From Lysinibacillus xylanilyticus (GTDB lineage Bacteria > Bacillota > Bacilli > Bacillales_A > Planococcaceae), in NCBI RefSeq assembly GCF_001183605.1, contig NZ_LFXJ01000005.1:1292745-1356744 (forward strand): a DNA stretch of 64,000 nt, in the 5' to 3' direction. The notes under the pieces were generated by a model. The model saw only the letters and a program-made list of their open reading frames with translations. It made no database searches and was not told the origin of the DNA. The translations under genes were made by a program, and so were the position numbers. Of the stretch, positions 1 through 8,590 are shown piece by piece. Numbering within the stretch: position 1 is the first letter of the stretch; each line of letters starts with the position of its first letter.

Positions 1-1013
1 TGGACTATTTCATTGGCAATTGCAAGACCAAGCCCCGCCCCACCTGATTGAGTCGATCTGGCAGAATCTAAACGATAGAATTTCTCAAAAATCATCTTTA
101 ATTTTTGTGGTGGAATTGTTTTTCCCTTATTTGTAAATGAAATAAATACCTGGTCATTTTGATGGTGTGCGCTAATATGGATTAAACTGTTATCATCGCT
201 ATATGCTATGGCATTTTTTAAAATATTATTAAATACCCTTGCTAATTTATTGGCGTCCGCAAAAATCTTTATTTCTCCCTCGATATTCACAATTGCCTGC
301 TGTCCTTTAGGGGCCAATAAGGGATAAAATTCATCTGCCAATTGCATTAGCATATAATTCAAATTAATGGCTTCTTTATCTAAAACAATGGACTGTAAGT
401 TAAACCTAGTGATTTCAAAAAATTCATTAATCAACTGTTCTAGCCTATATGATTTTTCTAATGAAATCTTCACATACTTTTCTTTTTGCTCTACAGGCAT
501 GTCCTTTGCCTCATCCAACAGACTTAAGTAACCAATCATAGATGTCAGAGGTGTTTTAATATCATGGGCTAAGTAAACAACGAGATCATTTTTGCGCTGC
601 TCAGCCTCCTGTGCATCCTTTGACCGTTTTTCTAATTTATTTTTTGCATCATTTAATTTTTTCTCCATAAAATCTAGCTCAGAAGGAAGATTTATTTCTT
701 GATTTGATTCCTCTGAAAGCATATTAACACCTATGGCAATTTGTTTAAAATACTTCGTAAATCGAGAAAGTGCAAAATAAAAAATTACTAATAGCAAAAT
801 AATTAAGCCTATTGCTAACCAAAGGGACTTATTTTGTTGGAATAATATCCCATAAGCCGTCCGTGCCGAATAATAGTCAAGCTCTAGCACGTTTTCACAA
901 AATCGAATAAACCAATCAGCGAAAGGGGCTTGTAAGACACCATCAATAAACACATAGCTTATGAAATAACCGACCAACAATGTTATTACTAAAATGAGCA
1001 AAATTCGAAGCAT
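1..1013 (-). CDS. VanS-like sensor histidine kinase (3' end cut by window)
   Basis: Partial membrane histidine kinase whose C-terminus lies beyond base 1. It starts MLRILLILVI, giving a first membrane segment (about residues 3-25); a second lies at about 71-95 (SLWLAIGLIILLL), with a short extracytoplasmic loop between. The phospho-acceptor motif is YLAHDIKTPLTSM, followed by the N-box NILKNAIAYS and the glycine-rich GGAGLGLAIA. The motif TNKGKTIPP replaces a classical DxGxG, as in VanS-type kinases. The ATG at 1013 has only a weak ribosome site, fitting translational coupling to the regulator gene that ends 26 bases upstream. The signal sensed is unknown; cell-envelope stress is an inference from family resemblance. 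Confidence 0.9.
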   Translation of the reverse strand, partial: MLRILLILVITLLVGYFISYVFIDGVLQAPFADWFIRFCENVLELDYYSARTAYGILFQQNKSLWLAIGLIILLLVIFYFALSRFTKYFKQIAIGVNMLSEESNQEINLPSELDFMEKKLNDAKNKLEKRSKDAQEAEQRKNDLVVYLAHDIKTPLTSMIGYLSLLDEAKDMPVEQKEKYVKISLEKSYRLEQLINEFFEITRFNLQSIVLDKEAINLNYMLMQLADEFYPLLAPKGQQAIVNIEGEIKIFADANKLARVFNNILKNAIAYSDDNSLIHISAHHQNDQVFISFTNKGKTIPPQKLKMIFEKFYRLDSARSTQSGGAGLGLAIANEIV

Positions 1014-1038
1014 TATTGTTCTTTTTAGTTTTCCAAAA

Positions 1039-1734
1039 TCATTTTTCAATAGTATACCCCACTCCCCAGACAGTTTTTATGAATTTAGGGTTCTCTGCGG
1101 AATCATTCATCTTTTCTCGTAAATGTCTAATGTGAACCATTACCGTATTGTTACTGCTATAATACTTCTCGCCCCATACTTCTTGAAATAATTCTTCTGA
1201 TGAAACGACACGCCCTCGATTTACACATAGAAACCACAATATGGAGAACTCAGTAGGAGTAAGAGACAGTTGTTTTTCGTTTAACATACATTTTCGGTTA
1301 TTTTGCTCTAAAATTAAGCCTGAAAAATCAATAATCGGATCATTTTGTAATGTCCCCTGATAATTGTACTTTGTAGATCTGCGAATTTGAGCCTTAACCC
1401 TTGCAATAACCTCCAATGGCCGGAATGGCTTTGTTATGTAGTCATCAGCCCCTAATGTAAGCCCCGTTATTTTATCTAATTCCCCTTCTTTCGCTGTTAA
1501 CATAATCACCGGAAAATGATATTGTTCCCGAATTCTTCGGCAAATTTCAAAGCCATCTATATCAGGCATCATTACATCAAGAATAGCAAGATCCAATTTG
1601 ATAGAGTGTATACACGCTATTGCTTCCTGAGCATCATAAAATTTATATACATTAAAATTTTCATTTTTTAAATAAAGCTCTATTAAATCCGCAATTTCCT
1701 TTTCGTCATCTACTACTAGTATATTTATATCCAT
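1039..1734 (-). CDS. VanR-like OmpR/PhoB response regulator
   Basis: DNA-binding response regulator, partner of the kinase just downstream. The N-terminal receiver has the acidic pair VVDDEKE, phospho-acceptor Asp in LAILDVMMPD, conserved LTAKE and the KPF lysine. The C-terminal winged helix ends with the typical HIRHLREKM and VWGVGYTIEK. I chose the ATG at 1734 (MDINIL) because AAAGGTGG lies about 8 bases upstream; a GTG at 1746 would sit on that ribosome site. The product is 231 residues, normal for the family. It is transcribed before the kinase in a two-gene operon. Confidence 0.93.
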   Translation of the reverse strand: MDINILVVDDEKEIADLIELYLKNENFNVYKFYDAQEAIACIHSIKLDLAILDVMMPDIDGFEICRRIREQYHFPVIMLTAKEGELDKITGLTLGADDYITKPFRPLEVIARVKAQIRRSTKYNYQGTLQNDPIIDFSGLILEQNNRKCMLNEKQLSLTPTEFSILWFLCVNRGRVVSSEELFQEVWGEKYYSSNNTVMVHIRHLREKMNDSAENPKFIKTVWGVGYTIEK

Positions 1735-1872
1735 GCTCATAACCACCTTTGTTCAAAACCTTTATTTAACAATATTTTTCAGGTTCTACTAATCACCCAA
1801 CATCATATCATTCCGTTTAACTTACTGTCATGCAAAGTCTTATTATTTAAGAAAATCTAAAGAATTACACAT

Positions 1873-1907
1873 AAAAAAACCACTCGTTTTTTACAACGAA
1901 GTGGTTT
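1873..1907 (-). terminator. Rho-independent terminator after the glycosyltransferase
   Basis: On the minus strand a stem built on AACCACT/AGTGGTT (one bulge) is followed by a run of seven T. It lies about 45 bases past the glycosyltransferase stop and separates that gene from the regulator/kinase operon. Confidence 0.8.
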
Positions 1908-1950
1908 AAAGAATTATTATGCCGAAATATACACCATTTAGGTGGTTTCA

Positions 1951-2715
1951 TTATCTAGCTTGATCATCATAATAGGCTTCATTAGCAGCCTTTTCATTAG
2001 TGCCCTTTAAAAAAGCTAAAATCATACCTGGACGTTTCAGTAACATCCAGTCTCCATAATGGTCAAATCGTCTGCACGAAGTAATCATTCCATTTTTAAT
2101 CGTTCCGTATTTTTTACCGTTCTTCTTGCCCCATTGTTTTAAACGCTTAGCAAAATCAGCATCTTCTGCCATTAGCATATTCTCGTTAAAACCTCTTATT
2201 GCCTGAAAGTCTTTTTTATAGCACCAAAAGATTCCTACAGAAATAAAACCATACTTGAACAGTAAAGGAACAATTAGTAACATGGTAGATACTACTATAC
2301 CAAAGGACATTCTTTCAAAATTTCCGGTCACGCCTCCTCCAATCAATTGATTGGATGCTAAGTGCTTTTCAACCTCAGTTAGCATGTGTTCTGTCATTCG
2401 AGTATCAGCATCAATTGTAACGAGAATATCGCCTTTCGCTAACGCAGCTCCAGCATTTCTAATCTTGGATAAATTTTTATCGTTATTTTCTAATGTCACG
2501 CAATTATAGGACTGTGCAATTTCTTTCGTTTTATCGGTACAACGATTTAACACAACAATTACTTCTACTTGATCTTTAAAAGGTTGTGCAGCCTTTGCAA
2601 TTGACTCTAGACAACCACCAATATAATTTTCTTCGTTATGAGCAGGTATTATAATAGAGAATTTCAAACTTCCATCACCAGGAACATCTTTTATAAATGG
2701 TGTGCTTTCCGACAT
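1951..2715 (-). CDS. Family 2 glycosyltransferase
   Basis: GT-A fold glycosyltransferase of about 254 residues. It opens with SIIIPAHNEENYIGG, the nucleotide-sugar binding start of family 2, and carries the metal-binding DxD as TIDADTRM. A hydrophobic stretch (VVSTMLLIVPLLF, about residues 140-165) suggests membrane association. The start at 2715 (MSESTPF) is supported by AAGGGGAG seven bases upstream; the ATG at 2733 overlaps that site. It is a single gene with its own terminator. Donor and acceptor cannot be read from sequence. Confidence 0.88.
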   Translation of the reverse strand: MSESTPFIKDVPGDGSLKFSIIIPAHNEENYIGGCLESIAKAAQPFKDQVEVIVVLNRCTDKTKEIAQSYNCVTLENNDKNLSKIRNAGAALAKGDILVTIDADTRMTEHMLTEVEKHLASNQLIGGGVTGNFERMSFGIVVSTMLLIVPLLFKYGFISVGIFWCYKKDFQAIRGFNENMLMAEDADFAKRLKQWGKKNGKKYGTIKNGMITSCRRFDHYGDWMLLKRPGMILAFLKGTNEKAANEAYYDDQAR

Positions 2716-2878
2716 ATAAAATCTCCCCTTCATAAGTAGTTCTCGTTATTTTAATTTAAGTATACATGTAAACGCTTCCCTCATTTTTTATTTTTTGGAT
2801 TTTTATGTCTATTCTGCAACAACATTTACACTGTAGTAAAATGAATTAAGTCCCACTATTCACATTTAAATTTTTGGG

Positions 2879-2915
2879 CAAAAAAATAGAGTTGATTTTG
2901 TGAATATCAACTCTT
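2879..2915 (-). terminator. Terminator of the small membrane protein gene
   Basis: The stem GAGTTGAT/ATCAACTC (2889-2896 with 2906-2913) is followed on the minus strand by a T-rich run. It sits just past the stop of the gene at 2939-3124. Confidence 0.8.
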
Positions 2916-2938
2916 TCGTCTTATTTTATTTAGGATTT

Positions 2939-3124
2939 TTATTCATTAGAACTTCTTCTTTTATTTGATTTGCTTGAAACGAAAATCGCCGTTGAGAAAA
3001 TAAAAATTCCTGTACACAGCCACATTGTCATTCCATCCCATTGACTGTTGAATAATGTAATATTTATGAGAATGATAAATTGCATGAAACATGTGGCTAA
3101 ATAAAGCGCTAAGGGATAGTTCAT
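2939..3124 (-). CDS. Small two-segment membrane protein
   Basis: A 61-residue protein of unknown function. ATG at 3124 is preceded by a strong GGAGGTGG at good spacing, and a terminator follows, so I regard it as real. Two hydrophobic segments are visible: about residues 5-27 (LALYLATCFMQFIILINITL) and 33-51 (MTMWLCTGIFIFSTAIFV). A basic/polar tail (KSNKRRSSNE) should lie in the cytoplasm. No family is recognised. Confidence 0.7.
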   Translation of the reverse strand: MNYPLALYLATCFMQFIILINITLFNSQWDGMTMWLCTGIFIFSTAIFVSSKSNKRRSSNE

Positions 3125-3258
3125 CAAACCACCTCCATTTTGAAGTCATCCATTTAGAATATATTCAAAGAAAATGTTAAAAATCCTTTAAACAAACAAA
3201 AGTACTGCAATGATTTTTTGCAGTACTCATCAATTATGCCTCCGGCGGATGTTTGGTC

Positions 3259-3319
3259 CCCGCTGAAAAGTGACTTAAAATCTCATTCAGCTCTCCACCT
3301 ATTGAGGTGGGAGACTTCT
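3259..3319. repeat. Hairpin repeat module, copy 1 (IS200/IS605-end-like)
   Basis: It holds CCGCTGAAAAGT, a spacer, then the hairpin CTCCACCT-attg-AGGTGGGAG and ACTTCTGTA. A second degenerate copy lies at 18199-18261 with the same order of parts. The hairpin resembles ends of IS200/IS605-type elements, but no transposase is nearby, so it is at most a relic. Confidence 0.5.
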
Positions 3320-3392
3320 GTAGCTGGCGCTTCGCTTTCGCTACATAAAACATTTGTAACTGCCGTTTCACTTTCGTTACATAAAACATTTG
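3318..3392 (-). repeat. Dispersed ~37-bp repeat, two tandem units
   Basis: Two adjacent units of about 36-37 bp share the ending CTACATAAAACATTT or GTTACATAAAACATTT after a CGCTTTCGCTAC-type core. On the minus strand they match the tandem units at 54261-54575. They follow hairpin module copy 1 directly. Confidence 0.6.
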
Positions 3393-3417
3393 CTGAAAGA
3401 AGTTAAATCAAGTTGGC

Positions 3418-3843
3418 TTAGCTTCCAAATGCGAAAATAAGCTCAGTCTCACAAGCTATTTCTCCGTCAACAGTTGCAATTCCTCGCCCTTTACCAATGG
3501 CACCTTTTAAGCGTGTAATTTCCACTTCAAGTCGAAGTTGATCACCAGGTTTAACTTGTTTTTTAAAGCGACAACTATCAATACCTGCCAATAATCCAAG
3601 TCTTCCTTGATTCCCTTCTTTTGTGAGCATAATAATTGCACTTACTTGAGCTAATGCTTCAACGATTAACACACCTGGCATCACTGGATAATTAGGAAAA
3701 TGTCCATTAAAAAATTCTTCGTTTATCGTTACATTTTTAATAGCAACCGCTCTTTTCCCCTCTTCTAATTCCAATACTCTATCCACTAACAGAAAAGGAT
3801 AACGATGTAGTAAAACTTCTTGTATTTGTTGAATATCTAGCAT
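3418..3843 (-). CDS. fabZ: 3-hydroxyacyl-ACP dehydratase FabZ
   Basis: It dehydrates 3-hydroxyacyl-ACP to trans-2-enoyl-ACP in type II fatty acid synthesis in the cytosol. The hot-dog fold signature is plain: [11 protein letters not shown], then [20 protein letters not shown] with catalytic His in HFP and Glu in the long helix. Length is 141 residues, normal for FabZ. The start at 3843 (MLDIQQIQ) has GGAGG seven bases upstream; the 13 extra codons before it have no ribosome site. It is monocistronic. A FapR-like palindrome lies 46-62 bases upstream of the start, suggesting repression relieved by malonyl-CoA. Confidence 0.95.
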   Translation of the reverse strand: MLDIQQIQEVLLHRYPFLLVDRVLELEEGKRAVAIKNVTINEEFFNGHFPNYPVMPGVLIVEALAQVSAIIMLTKEGNQGRLGLLAGIDSCRFKKQVKPGDQLRLEVEITRLKGAIGKGRGIATVDGEIACETELIFAFGS

Positions 3844-3888
3844 CAAAAAACCTCCAATATTTTTATCACCTAATTCTATCATTAATTA

Positions 3889-3905
3889 TTAGTAGTTGGT
3901 ACTAT
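3889..3905. promoter_or_regulatory. Probable FapR operator upstream of fabZ
   Basis: The 17-bp imperfect palindrome TTAGTAGTTGGTACTAT lies 46-62 bases before the fabZ start. It is nearly identical to TTAGTAACTGGTACTAA upstream of fabH at 28247-28263. FapR sites in Bacillus are 17-bp palindromes of this TTAGTA...TACTAA type upstream of fatty-acid genes. Confidence 0.7.
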
Positions 3906-4167
3906 TTTTATGTTTGAATTACAAAACCACCTTAGATGTGAATTGAAATAATATTGGAGTTTATTACTATAATTTAATAATATATATCATTATACAAATA
4001 TCACCGAAATATTTTCTGATTTTTAGAAATAGTTATTTTCACTTCTTTTCAGTATTTCAGTATCGACAGTTATATAGCAGATAGCATATAATATTTGTTG
4101 CATTCATTAAGTCAATTTATTATTCTCACAAATGAATGTTTAGTTTATTAGAATAGGATGGGTAAAA

Positions 4168-4788
4168 ATGTTATCTTTTATTGCAATAGTTCTTCTCTTA
4201 TTTTTAATTCCTGGTCCTGCAGTTATCATTACTATTACGCAAACGCTAAAAGGTGGAAAAAAGAACGGTATTTTCACTGCATTAGGTATTGGACTAGGTG
4301 ATTTAGTTCATACGTTAGCAGCTGTATTAGGGCTATCAGCAATTTTAATGAATTCTGCCACTGCCTTTGAAATAGTGAAATATATAGGTGTTGCATACCT
4401 TGTTTATTTAGGTATTCAAATGCTCCTAACAAAACCACAAAAAATAGAAAAACCAACTGTTGAACAAAGTTCGGCAAGTTCTTCGTTCCGACAAGGTTTT
4501 TTAGCGGAGATTTTAAATCCAAAAACTGCACTATTTTTCTTAGCGTTTTTACCACAGTTTGTTCAGCATAATGGCCAATCTATCACTGTACAATTATTGA
4601 TTTTAGGAATTACTTTTGTTGTGATGAGCGCTTTGTATACTATTTTGTTAGCTATTATTACAAGCTTCATTGGTGAAAAAATCTTTACGAAGACATCAAA
4701 CAATGGTTCGCGTTGGATTGAAAAGGCTGTTGGTTTCGTTTATATTGGTCTAGGGGTTAAATTAGCACTTCAAACTCAAAGTAGATAA
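4168..4788 (+). CDS. LysE/RhtB family exporter
   Basis: A 206-residue integral membrane exporter, probably for an amino acid or derivative. It starts MLSFIAIVLLLFLIPGPAVI, the IPGPA motif being the family hallmark, followed by GGKKNGIFTALGIGLGD. A central LAEILNPKTALFFLAFLPQF is also diagnostic. About six membrane segments can be drawn. AGGATGGG precedes the ATG, and a strong terminator follows at 4802. The substrate cannot be told. Confidence 0.9.
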   Translation: MLSFIAIVLLLFLIPGPAVIITITQTLKGGKKNGIFTALGIGLGDLVHTLAAVLGLSAILMNSATAFEIVKYIGVAYLVYLGIQMLLTKPQKIEKPTVEQSSASSSFRQGFLAEILNPKTALFFLAFLPQFVQHNGQSITVQLLILGITFVVMSALYTILLAIITSFIGEKIFTKTSNNGSRWIEKAVGFVYIGLGVKLALQTQSR

Positions 4789-4801
4789 TATATAGTTTCT
4801 T

Positions 4802-4834
4802 AGGAGAACACGATAAAAACGTGTTCTCCTTTTA
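4802..4834 (+). terminator. Strong terminator between convergent genes
   Basis: A perfect 11-bp stem AGGAGAACACG / CGTGTTCTCCT with a 7-base loop and trailing TTT. It ends the LysE gene and abuts the stop of the convergent acetyltransferase. Confidence 0.9.
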
Positions 4835-5374
4835 TATTTCAACAACAAGTCCCATTTCTACTCTTACTTCCCTTTTTTCAATATCTTTATTTGAATAACT
4901 CAATAGATCACATCCAATAAGTTGAAATCCATGCTTTCTGTAAAATTGAATGGCAGGATAATTAGAAGTTTGCGTTTCTAAAACGATCGCCCTCACCCCT
5001 ATTTCTGCTGCTCGCTTTTTGACCAAAGCCATGAAATTACTCCCAATCCCTTTATGTTGATGAAATTGATCAATATGAATATCATTAATTCTCAACACAT
5101 TATGCCACTTTTCATGGCTGAAGCTAACAATGCCCGCTTCTTCGCCATTTAACTCTGCTATATAGCATTCAATATCCTCTATGTGATCTTCGAAAATTTC
5201 TCCTTCTAAATACTTGTGAAACGGGGTGTCGAGATGTTTTAACGTAAAATCAATTGCCCATCCATTTTCTTGTTCTTTATAGGAAACATCATAATAATAA
5301 TCAGAGCTGTATTGATAGATTATTTTTTTACCGTTAGGAAAATTCTCTTTATATATTCTTTTTATTCGTAACAA
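4832..5374 (-). CDS. GNAT acetyltransferase, streptothricin-acetyltransferase-like
   Basis: A 180-residue GNAT. The acetyl-CoA loop is visible as QFHQHKGIGSNFMALV (Q/RxxGxG/A), followed by VLETQTSNYPAIQFYRKHGF. The spacing LETQ-N-A-FY-GF and the final LLSYSN resemble SatA-type streptothricin acetyltransferases, but the substrate is not provable. The start is TTG at 5374 with GAGG eight bases upstream. It is a single convergent gene sharing the terminator zone at 4802-4834. Confidence 0.82.
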   Translation of the reverse strand: MLRIKRIYKENFPNGKKIIYQYSSDYYYDVSYKEQENGWAIDFTLKHLDTPFHKYLEGEIFEDHIEDIECYIAELNGEEAGIVSFSHEKWHNVLRINDIHIDQFHQHKGIGSNFMALVKKRAAEIGVRAIVLETQTSNYPAIQFYRKHGFQLIGCDLLSYSNKDIEKREVRVEMGLVVEI

Positions 5375-5620
5375 CTTTAATCCCTCTTTTCCTATATCTT
5401 TAAACTAGTTCTTTAGATAATCTTATTGCACATGGATAAAACTGTAAACAAGTTAGAAGATATGCAACTTGAATTAGTTCAAAGTTCATTCGAATTCTTG
5501 GAACATTTGAATACAAGAGTCCTGTTCAGTACAAACTTATACACTTTAAAAGTTTTGTGTAGACAATCCACATATTATAAAATACTCTTATTACTTATTA
5601 ATTAAAGAAGGTGTAAATGG

Positions 5621-6961
5621 ATGTATGATATTACAGTTATCGGTTCAGGTGTAAGTAGTATTTTTTTAGCATATGCCTTATCTCAAAGTAATCAAAAAAT
5701 ATTAATACTTGAAAAAGGAAAATCTATAGAGAAGAGAAATTGTCCTTTAGATCGAGGCGAAACATGTAATTGTAAAATATGCGATAAATATTTCGGGTTT
5801 GCTGGTTTGGGTAAATCAGAAGGAAAATTTAATTATGCAAGTGATTTTGGCGGGGAATTAGAGCAAAAATTAGGTAGAGAGAATCTTCTACAATTAATGG
5901 ATGAAGTGGACGAAATTTTATGCCGATTCGGTGGGGACTCGGTTATAAAATATTCCACAGCGAATACAGAACTCTCAAAAAGAGCTCAATTATGTAACTT
6001 ACAAATGTTAACTACTGAGGTGAGGCACCTAGGTACATCACTTTCAACAGATATTTTCCACCAAATATATAAAGTTTTATCAAGTAAGATAGATATTCAA
6101 TTTGAGGTGGATGTGCAAGAAATAATAAAAGATAATGATTCTTTTACTTTAATTACAAATAAAGGTGATATCCAATCTCAGCAAGTAGTGTTCGCAACAG
6201 GTCGTTCAGGAACAGATTGGTTAAATAAACAATGTGCTAGTCTTGGAGTTAAGCAAGGCAAAACTCGTTTAGATTTGGGTATTAGAGTTGAAATGGCAGA
6301 ACAACAGTTACGTTCAATTTTGGAAGATACCTTTGAAACTAAACTTGCTTATGCACATGGAGATATCATTTCAACTACTTATTGCATGAATCCTAAAGGA
6401 AGAATCATTCGTAAATATCAAGAAGGTTTAGTCATGCCAGATGGTCAAAACTTTCGAGAGCAAAAGAATGGAACTTCTAACTTGAATTTTACTTTGTTCA
6501 CTCCAACGTATTTTTCTACTCTAAAAGAAGCAAATATGTATGCACATAAGGTGATCGGCGAAATAAATAAAGGTATAGATCGTATTGTAGTACAACGCTA
6601 TGGAGATTTAAGGAAGGGACAGTCTACAACAAAAGAAAATATGTATAATAATCGAATTCAGCCTTCGTTAAAAGCTGACTTTGGGGACTTAACTAAAGAA
6701 ATTCCTTTACTATATATTCAAATCTTGCAGGGATTTTTAAACCATTTGGAAGAATTTATTGGTGAAGCTATTGATGAGGATACATTGCTTTATGGTATGG
6801 ACGGAAAGTTTTATTCACCAACAATAGAAACTGATGAAAATTTCCAAACAAATATTCAAGGATTATATGTAATTGGAGATTGTTCAGGAGTTACACATTC
6901 ATTATCACATGCAGCCTCTAGTGGTATTTTCGTAGGTAAATATTTAGCTAGAAATTGTTAG
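5621..6961 (+). CDS. FAD-dependent dehydrogenase (COG2509-like)
   Basis: A 446-residue flavoprotein. The N-terminal Rossmann motif is VIGSGVSSIFLAYALS, with ILILEKG as the FAD-ribose acidic strand. A second nucleotide motif VVFATGRSG and a C-terminal GLYVIGDCSGVTHSL close the FAD domain, where the protein uses GDxxG to bind pyrophosphate. A cysteine-rich stretch near residues 40-58 (NCPLDRGETCNCKICDKY) has five Cys and may hold a metal or disulphides. AAGAAGGTG precedes the ATG. It is a single gene with its own terminator. The substrate is unknown. Confidence 0.85.
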   Translation: MYDITVIGSGVSSIFLAYALSQSNQKILILEKGKSIEKRNCPLDRGETCNCKICDKYFGFAGLGKSEGKFNYASDFGGELEQKLGRENLLQLMDEVDEILCRFGGDSVIKYSTANTELSKRAQLCNLQMLTTEVRHLGTSLSTDIFHQIYKVLSSKIDIQFEVDVQEIIKDNDSFTLITNKGDIQSQQVVFATGRSGTDWLNKQCASLGVKQGKTRLDLGIRVEMAEQQLRSILEDTFETKLAYAHGDIISTTYCMNPKGRIIRKYQEGLVMPDGQNFREQKNGTSNLNFTLFTPTYFSTLKEANMYAHKVIGEINKGIDRIVVQRYGDLRKGQSTTKENMYNNRIQPSLKADFGDLTKEIPLLYIQILQGFLNHLEEFIGEAIDEDTLLYGMDGKFYSPTIETDENFQTNIQGLYVIGDCSGVTHSLSHAASSGIFVGKYLARNC

Positions 6962-7027
6962 TTTAAAGAAATTTATTGCTTTATTGCAAATCGAAAAATT
7001 TGTTAAATACGATATCAAATATTCAAT

Positions 7028-7060
7028 AACCCTTCAGATAAAGCAATTCTGAAGGGTTTC
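7028..7060 (+). terminator. Terminator of the FAD dehydrogenase gene
   Basis: Stem AACCCTTCAGA / TCTGAAGGGTT with a 10-base loop, followed by a T-rich tail. Confidence 0.85.
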
Positions 7061-7168
7061 AATTATTTTTGATTTAGCTTAAACTTATTTATTGTTGAAA
7101 TATTTTCTTACTTAATCTATTCTACACTTTAAAAATATATAAGTACTTTGTGTTCTAAAGGTTTTACC

Positions 7169-7591
7169 TTATTTTACTCGTTGAAACATAGGATGACTTT
7201 CTTTAAATTGGATTAAATCCCATAAATTTCCGTATAGATCTTTGAATACAGCAACAATACCATATGATTGTTCTTTTGGTTCTCGAACGAATTCTATTCC
7301 TTTTTCTATCATTTCATTATAGTCTCTCCAAAAGTCATCTGTCCCAAGGAATAGAAAAACTCTTCCTCCTGCTTGATTCCCAATAAAAGATGTTTGTTCT
7401 GGTTTTGAAGCCCTTGCAAGTAATATTGTAGTTCCAGACGAACCAGGTGGGGATACTACTACCCATCGTTTATCTTGTTCTGGTTGATACGTGTCTTCAA
7501 TTAACGTAAAATGAAGTTTTTTTGTGTAAAACTCAATAGCTTCATCATAATCTTGAACAACTAAAGCAATATGTACAACAGATTGTATCAT
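7169..7591 (-). CDS. VOC (glyoxalase/bleomycin-resistance fold) family protein
   Basis: A 140-residue vicinal-oxygen-chelate protein with two beta-alpha-beta-beta-beta modules: VVHIALVVQDYDEAIEFYTK at the N-terminus and VAVFKDLYGNLWDLIQF near the end. The metal-ligand His (VHIAL) and the final acidic position are in place. The start at 7591 (MIQSVV) has GAAGG upstream; ten in-frame codons before it lack a ribosome site. It stands alone. The reaction is not assignable; glyoxalase-type or antibiotic-binding roles are both possible. Confidence 0.85.
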   Translation of the reverse strand: MIQSVVHIALVVQDYDEAIEFYTKKLHFTLIEDTYQPEQDKRWVVVSPPGSSGTTILLARASKPEQTSFIGNQAGGRVFLFLGTDDFWRDYNEMIEKGIEFVREPKEQSYGIVAVFKDLYGNLWDLIQFKESHPMFQRVK

Positions 7592-7661
7592 TTTATTAAC
7601 CCTTCTTTCTTTGATAAGCAAAAAGCCTTATACCCTATTTATTATAATGTTTATCTTTGCA

Positions 7662-7700
7662 AATCATTTCTGATATATCAATAATATATCAGAAATGATT
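7662..7700. repeat. Perfect 17-bp inverted repeat
   Basis: The arms AATCATTTCTGATATAT and ATATATCAGAAATGATT are separated by five bases. The repeat lies about 70 bases upstream of the VOC start and 138 bases past the SDR stop. There is no T-run, so an operator for the VOC gene is as likely as a terminator. Confidence 0.6.
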
Positions 7701-7733
7701 AATTAAATATAAATTTATTTTTGTTTTTTATTG

Positions 7734-7754
7734 CACTAAACTGCACTGTTAGTA
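7734..7754. repeat. Short 'ACTAAACTGCnCYGTTAG' repeat
   Basis: The sequence CACTAAACTGCACTGTTAGTA is one of a small dispersed family, also at 9729-9750 and 13003-13035, with a related hairpin at 8727-8749. Confidence 0.5.
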
Positions 7755-7837
7755 TAAGAAAATGAATTATACGAAAAAGTAAAGGATTGAAGATGCAATA
7801 GACATCTACTTACGTACTTAAAATTCCTGCTTTTTTA

Positions 7838-8590
7838 TTATCTCCCACCACTAACATTCATAATTTCTCCGAGGATATAATTTGAAGCATCGGAAGAAAG
7901 GAAGGCAATTACCTCTGCTATTTCCATAGGTGTAGCAGCCCGTTTAATAGGTACAGATGAAGCCATACGCTCGAGTCGATTATCACCAGGAGCAAATTTA
8001 TCATGAAAAGGTGTTTCTACCATTCCAGGTGCTACCCCATTCACGATAATTCCATATTCAATTAGCTCTCTGGACATTCCAATCGTCATTGTATTTATCG
8101 CACCTTTAGCAGATGCATAATGAATACTTTCTCCTGCCCCGCCAATACGTGCAGCCGCAGAGGATACATTAATAATTTTTCCGCCTTTTTTCGGAATCAT
8201 ATGTCTTAATACAGCTTGGGAACATAAGAGAACACTATTTACATTTAATTTAAATGTTTCTTCCCATAGCTCTTCACTCAAATCCATAAATGTACTTTGG
8301 CGGATTCCACCCCCAGCGTTATTAACTAAAACGTCAATTGTGCCAAATGAAGAAATAGCTTGTTCAACCATTGAGTTCACTTCTTCTTTATTAATAACAT
8401 TAGCTTGAATTGCAATGGCGTCTCCATCTTTTTCTTGAATACGTTGAACGGCTTCCATGGCACCCTTTACATTTGTATTATAATTAATAATTACTTTAGC
8501 CCCTTTAGATGCCATCAACTCGGCCGAGGCAAGCCCAATTCCTGAGCTTGCGCCTGTGATGAGAATAACTTTTCCTGATAAGTTATTCAT
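7838..8590 (-). CDS. SDR family oxidoreductase (FabG-like)
   Basis: A 250-residue classical short-chain dehydrogenase. It shows TGASSGIG for cofactor binding, NNAGG, catalytic Ser in INVSSAAA, and YASAK (Tyr and Lys). INYNTN after the second strand suggests NADP preference. The C-terminus NYILGEIMNVSGGR is typical. GGAGGGAAGCT precedes the ATG. It resembles FabG/glucose-dehydrogenase types, but lacks fatty-acid neighbours, so the substrate is open. Confidence 0.9.
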   Translation of the reverse strand: MNNLSGKVILITGASSGIGLASAELMASKGAKVIINYNTNVKGAMEAVQRIQEKDGDAIAIQANVINKEEVNSMVEQAISSFGTIDVLVNNAGGGIRQSTFMDLSEELWEETFKLNVNSVLLCSQAVLRHMIPKKGGKIINVSSAAARIGGAGESIHYASAKGAINTMTIGMSRELIEYGIIVNGVAPGMVETPFHDKFAPGDNRLERMASSVPIKRAATPMEIAEVIAFLSSDASNYILGEIMNVSGGR

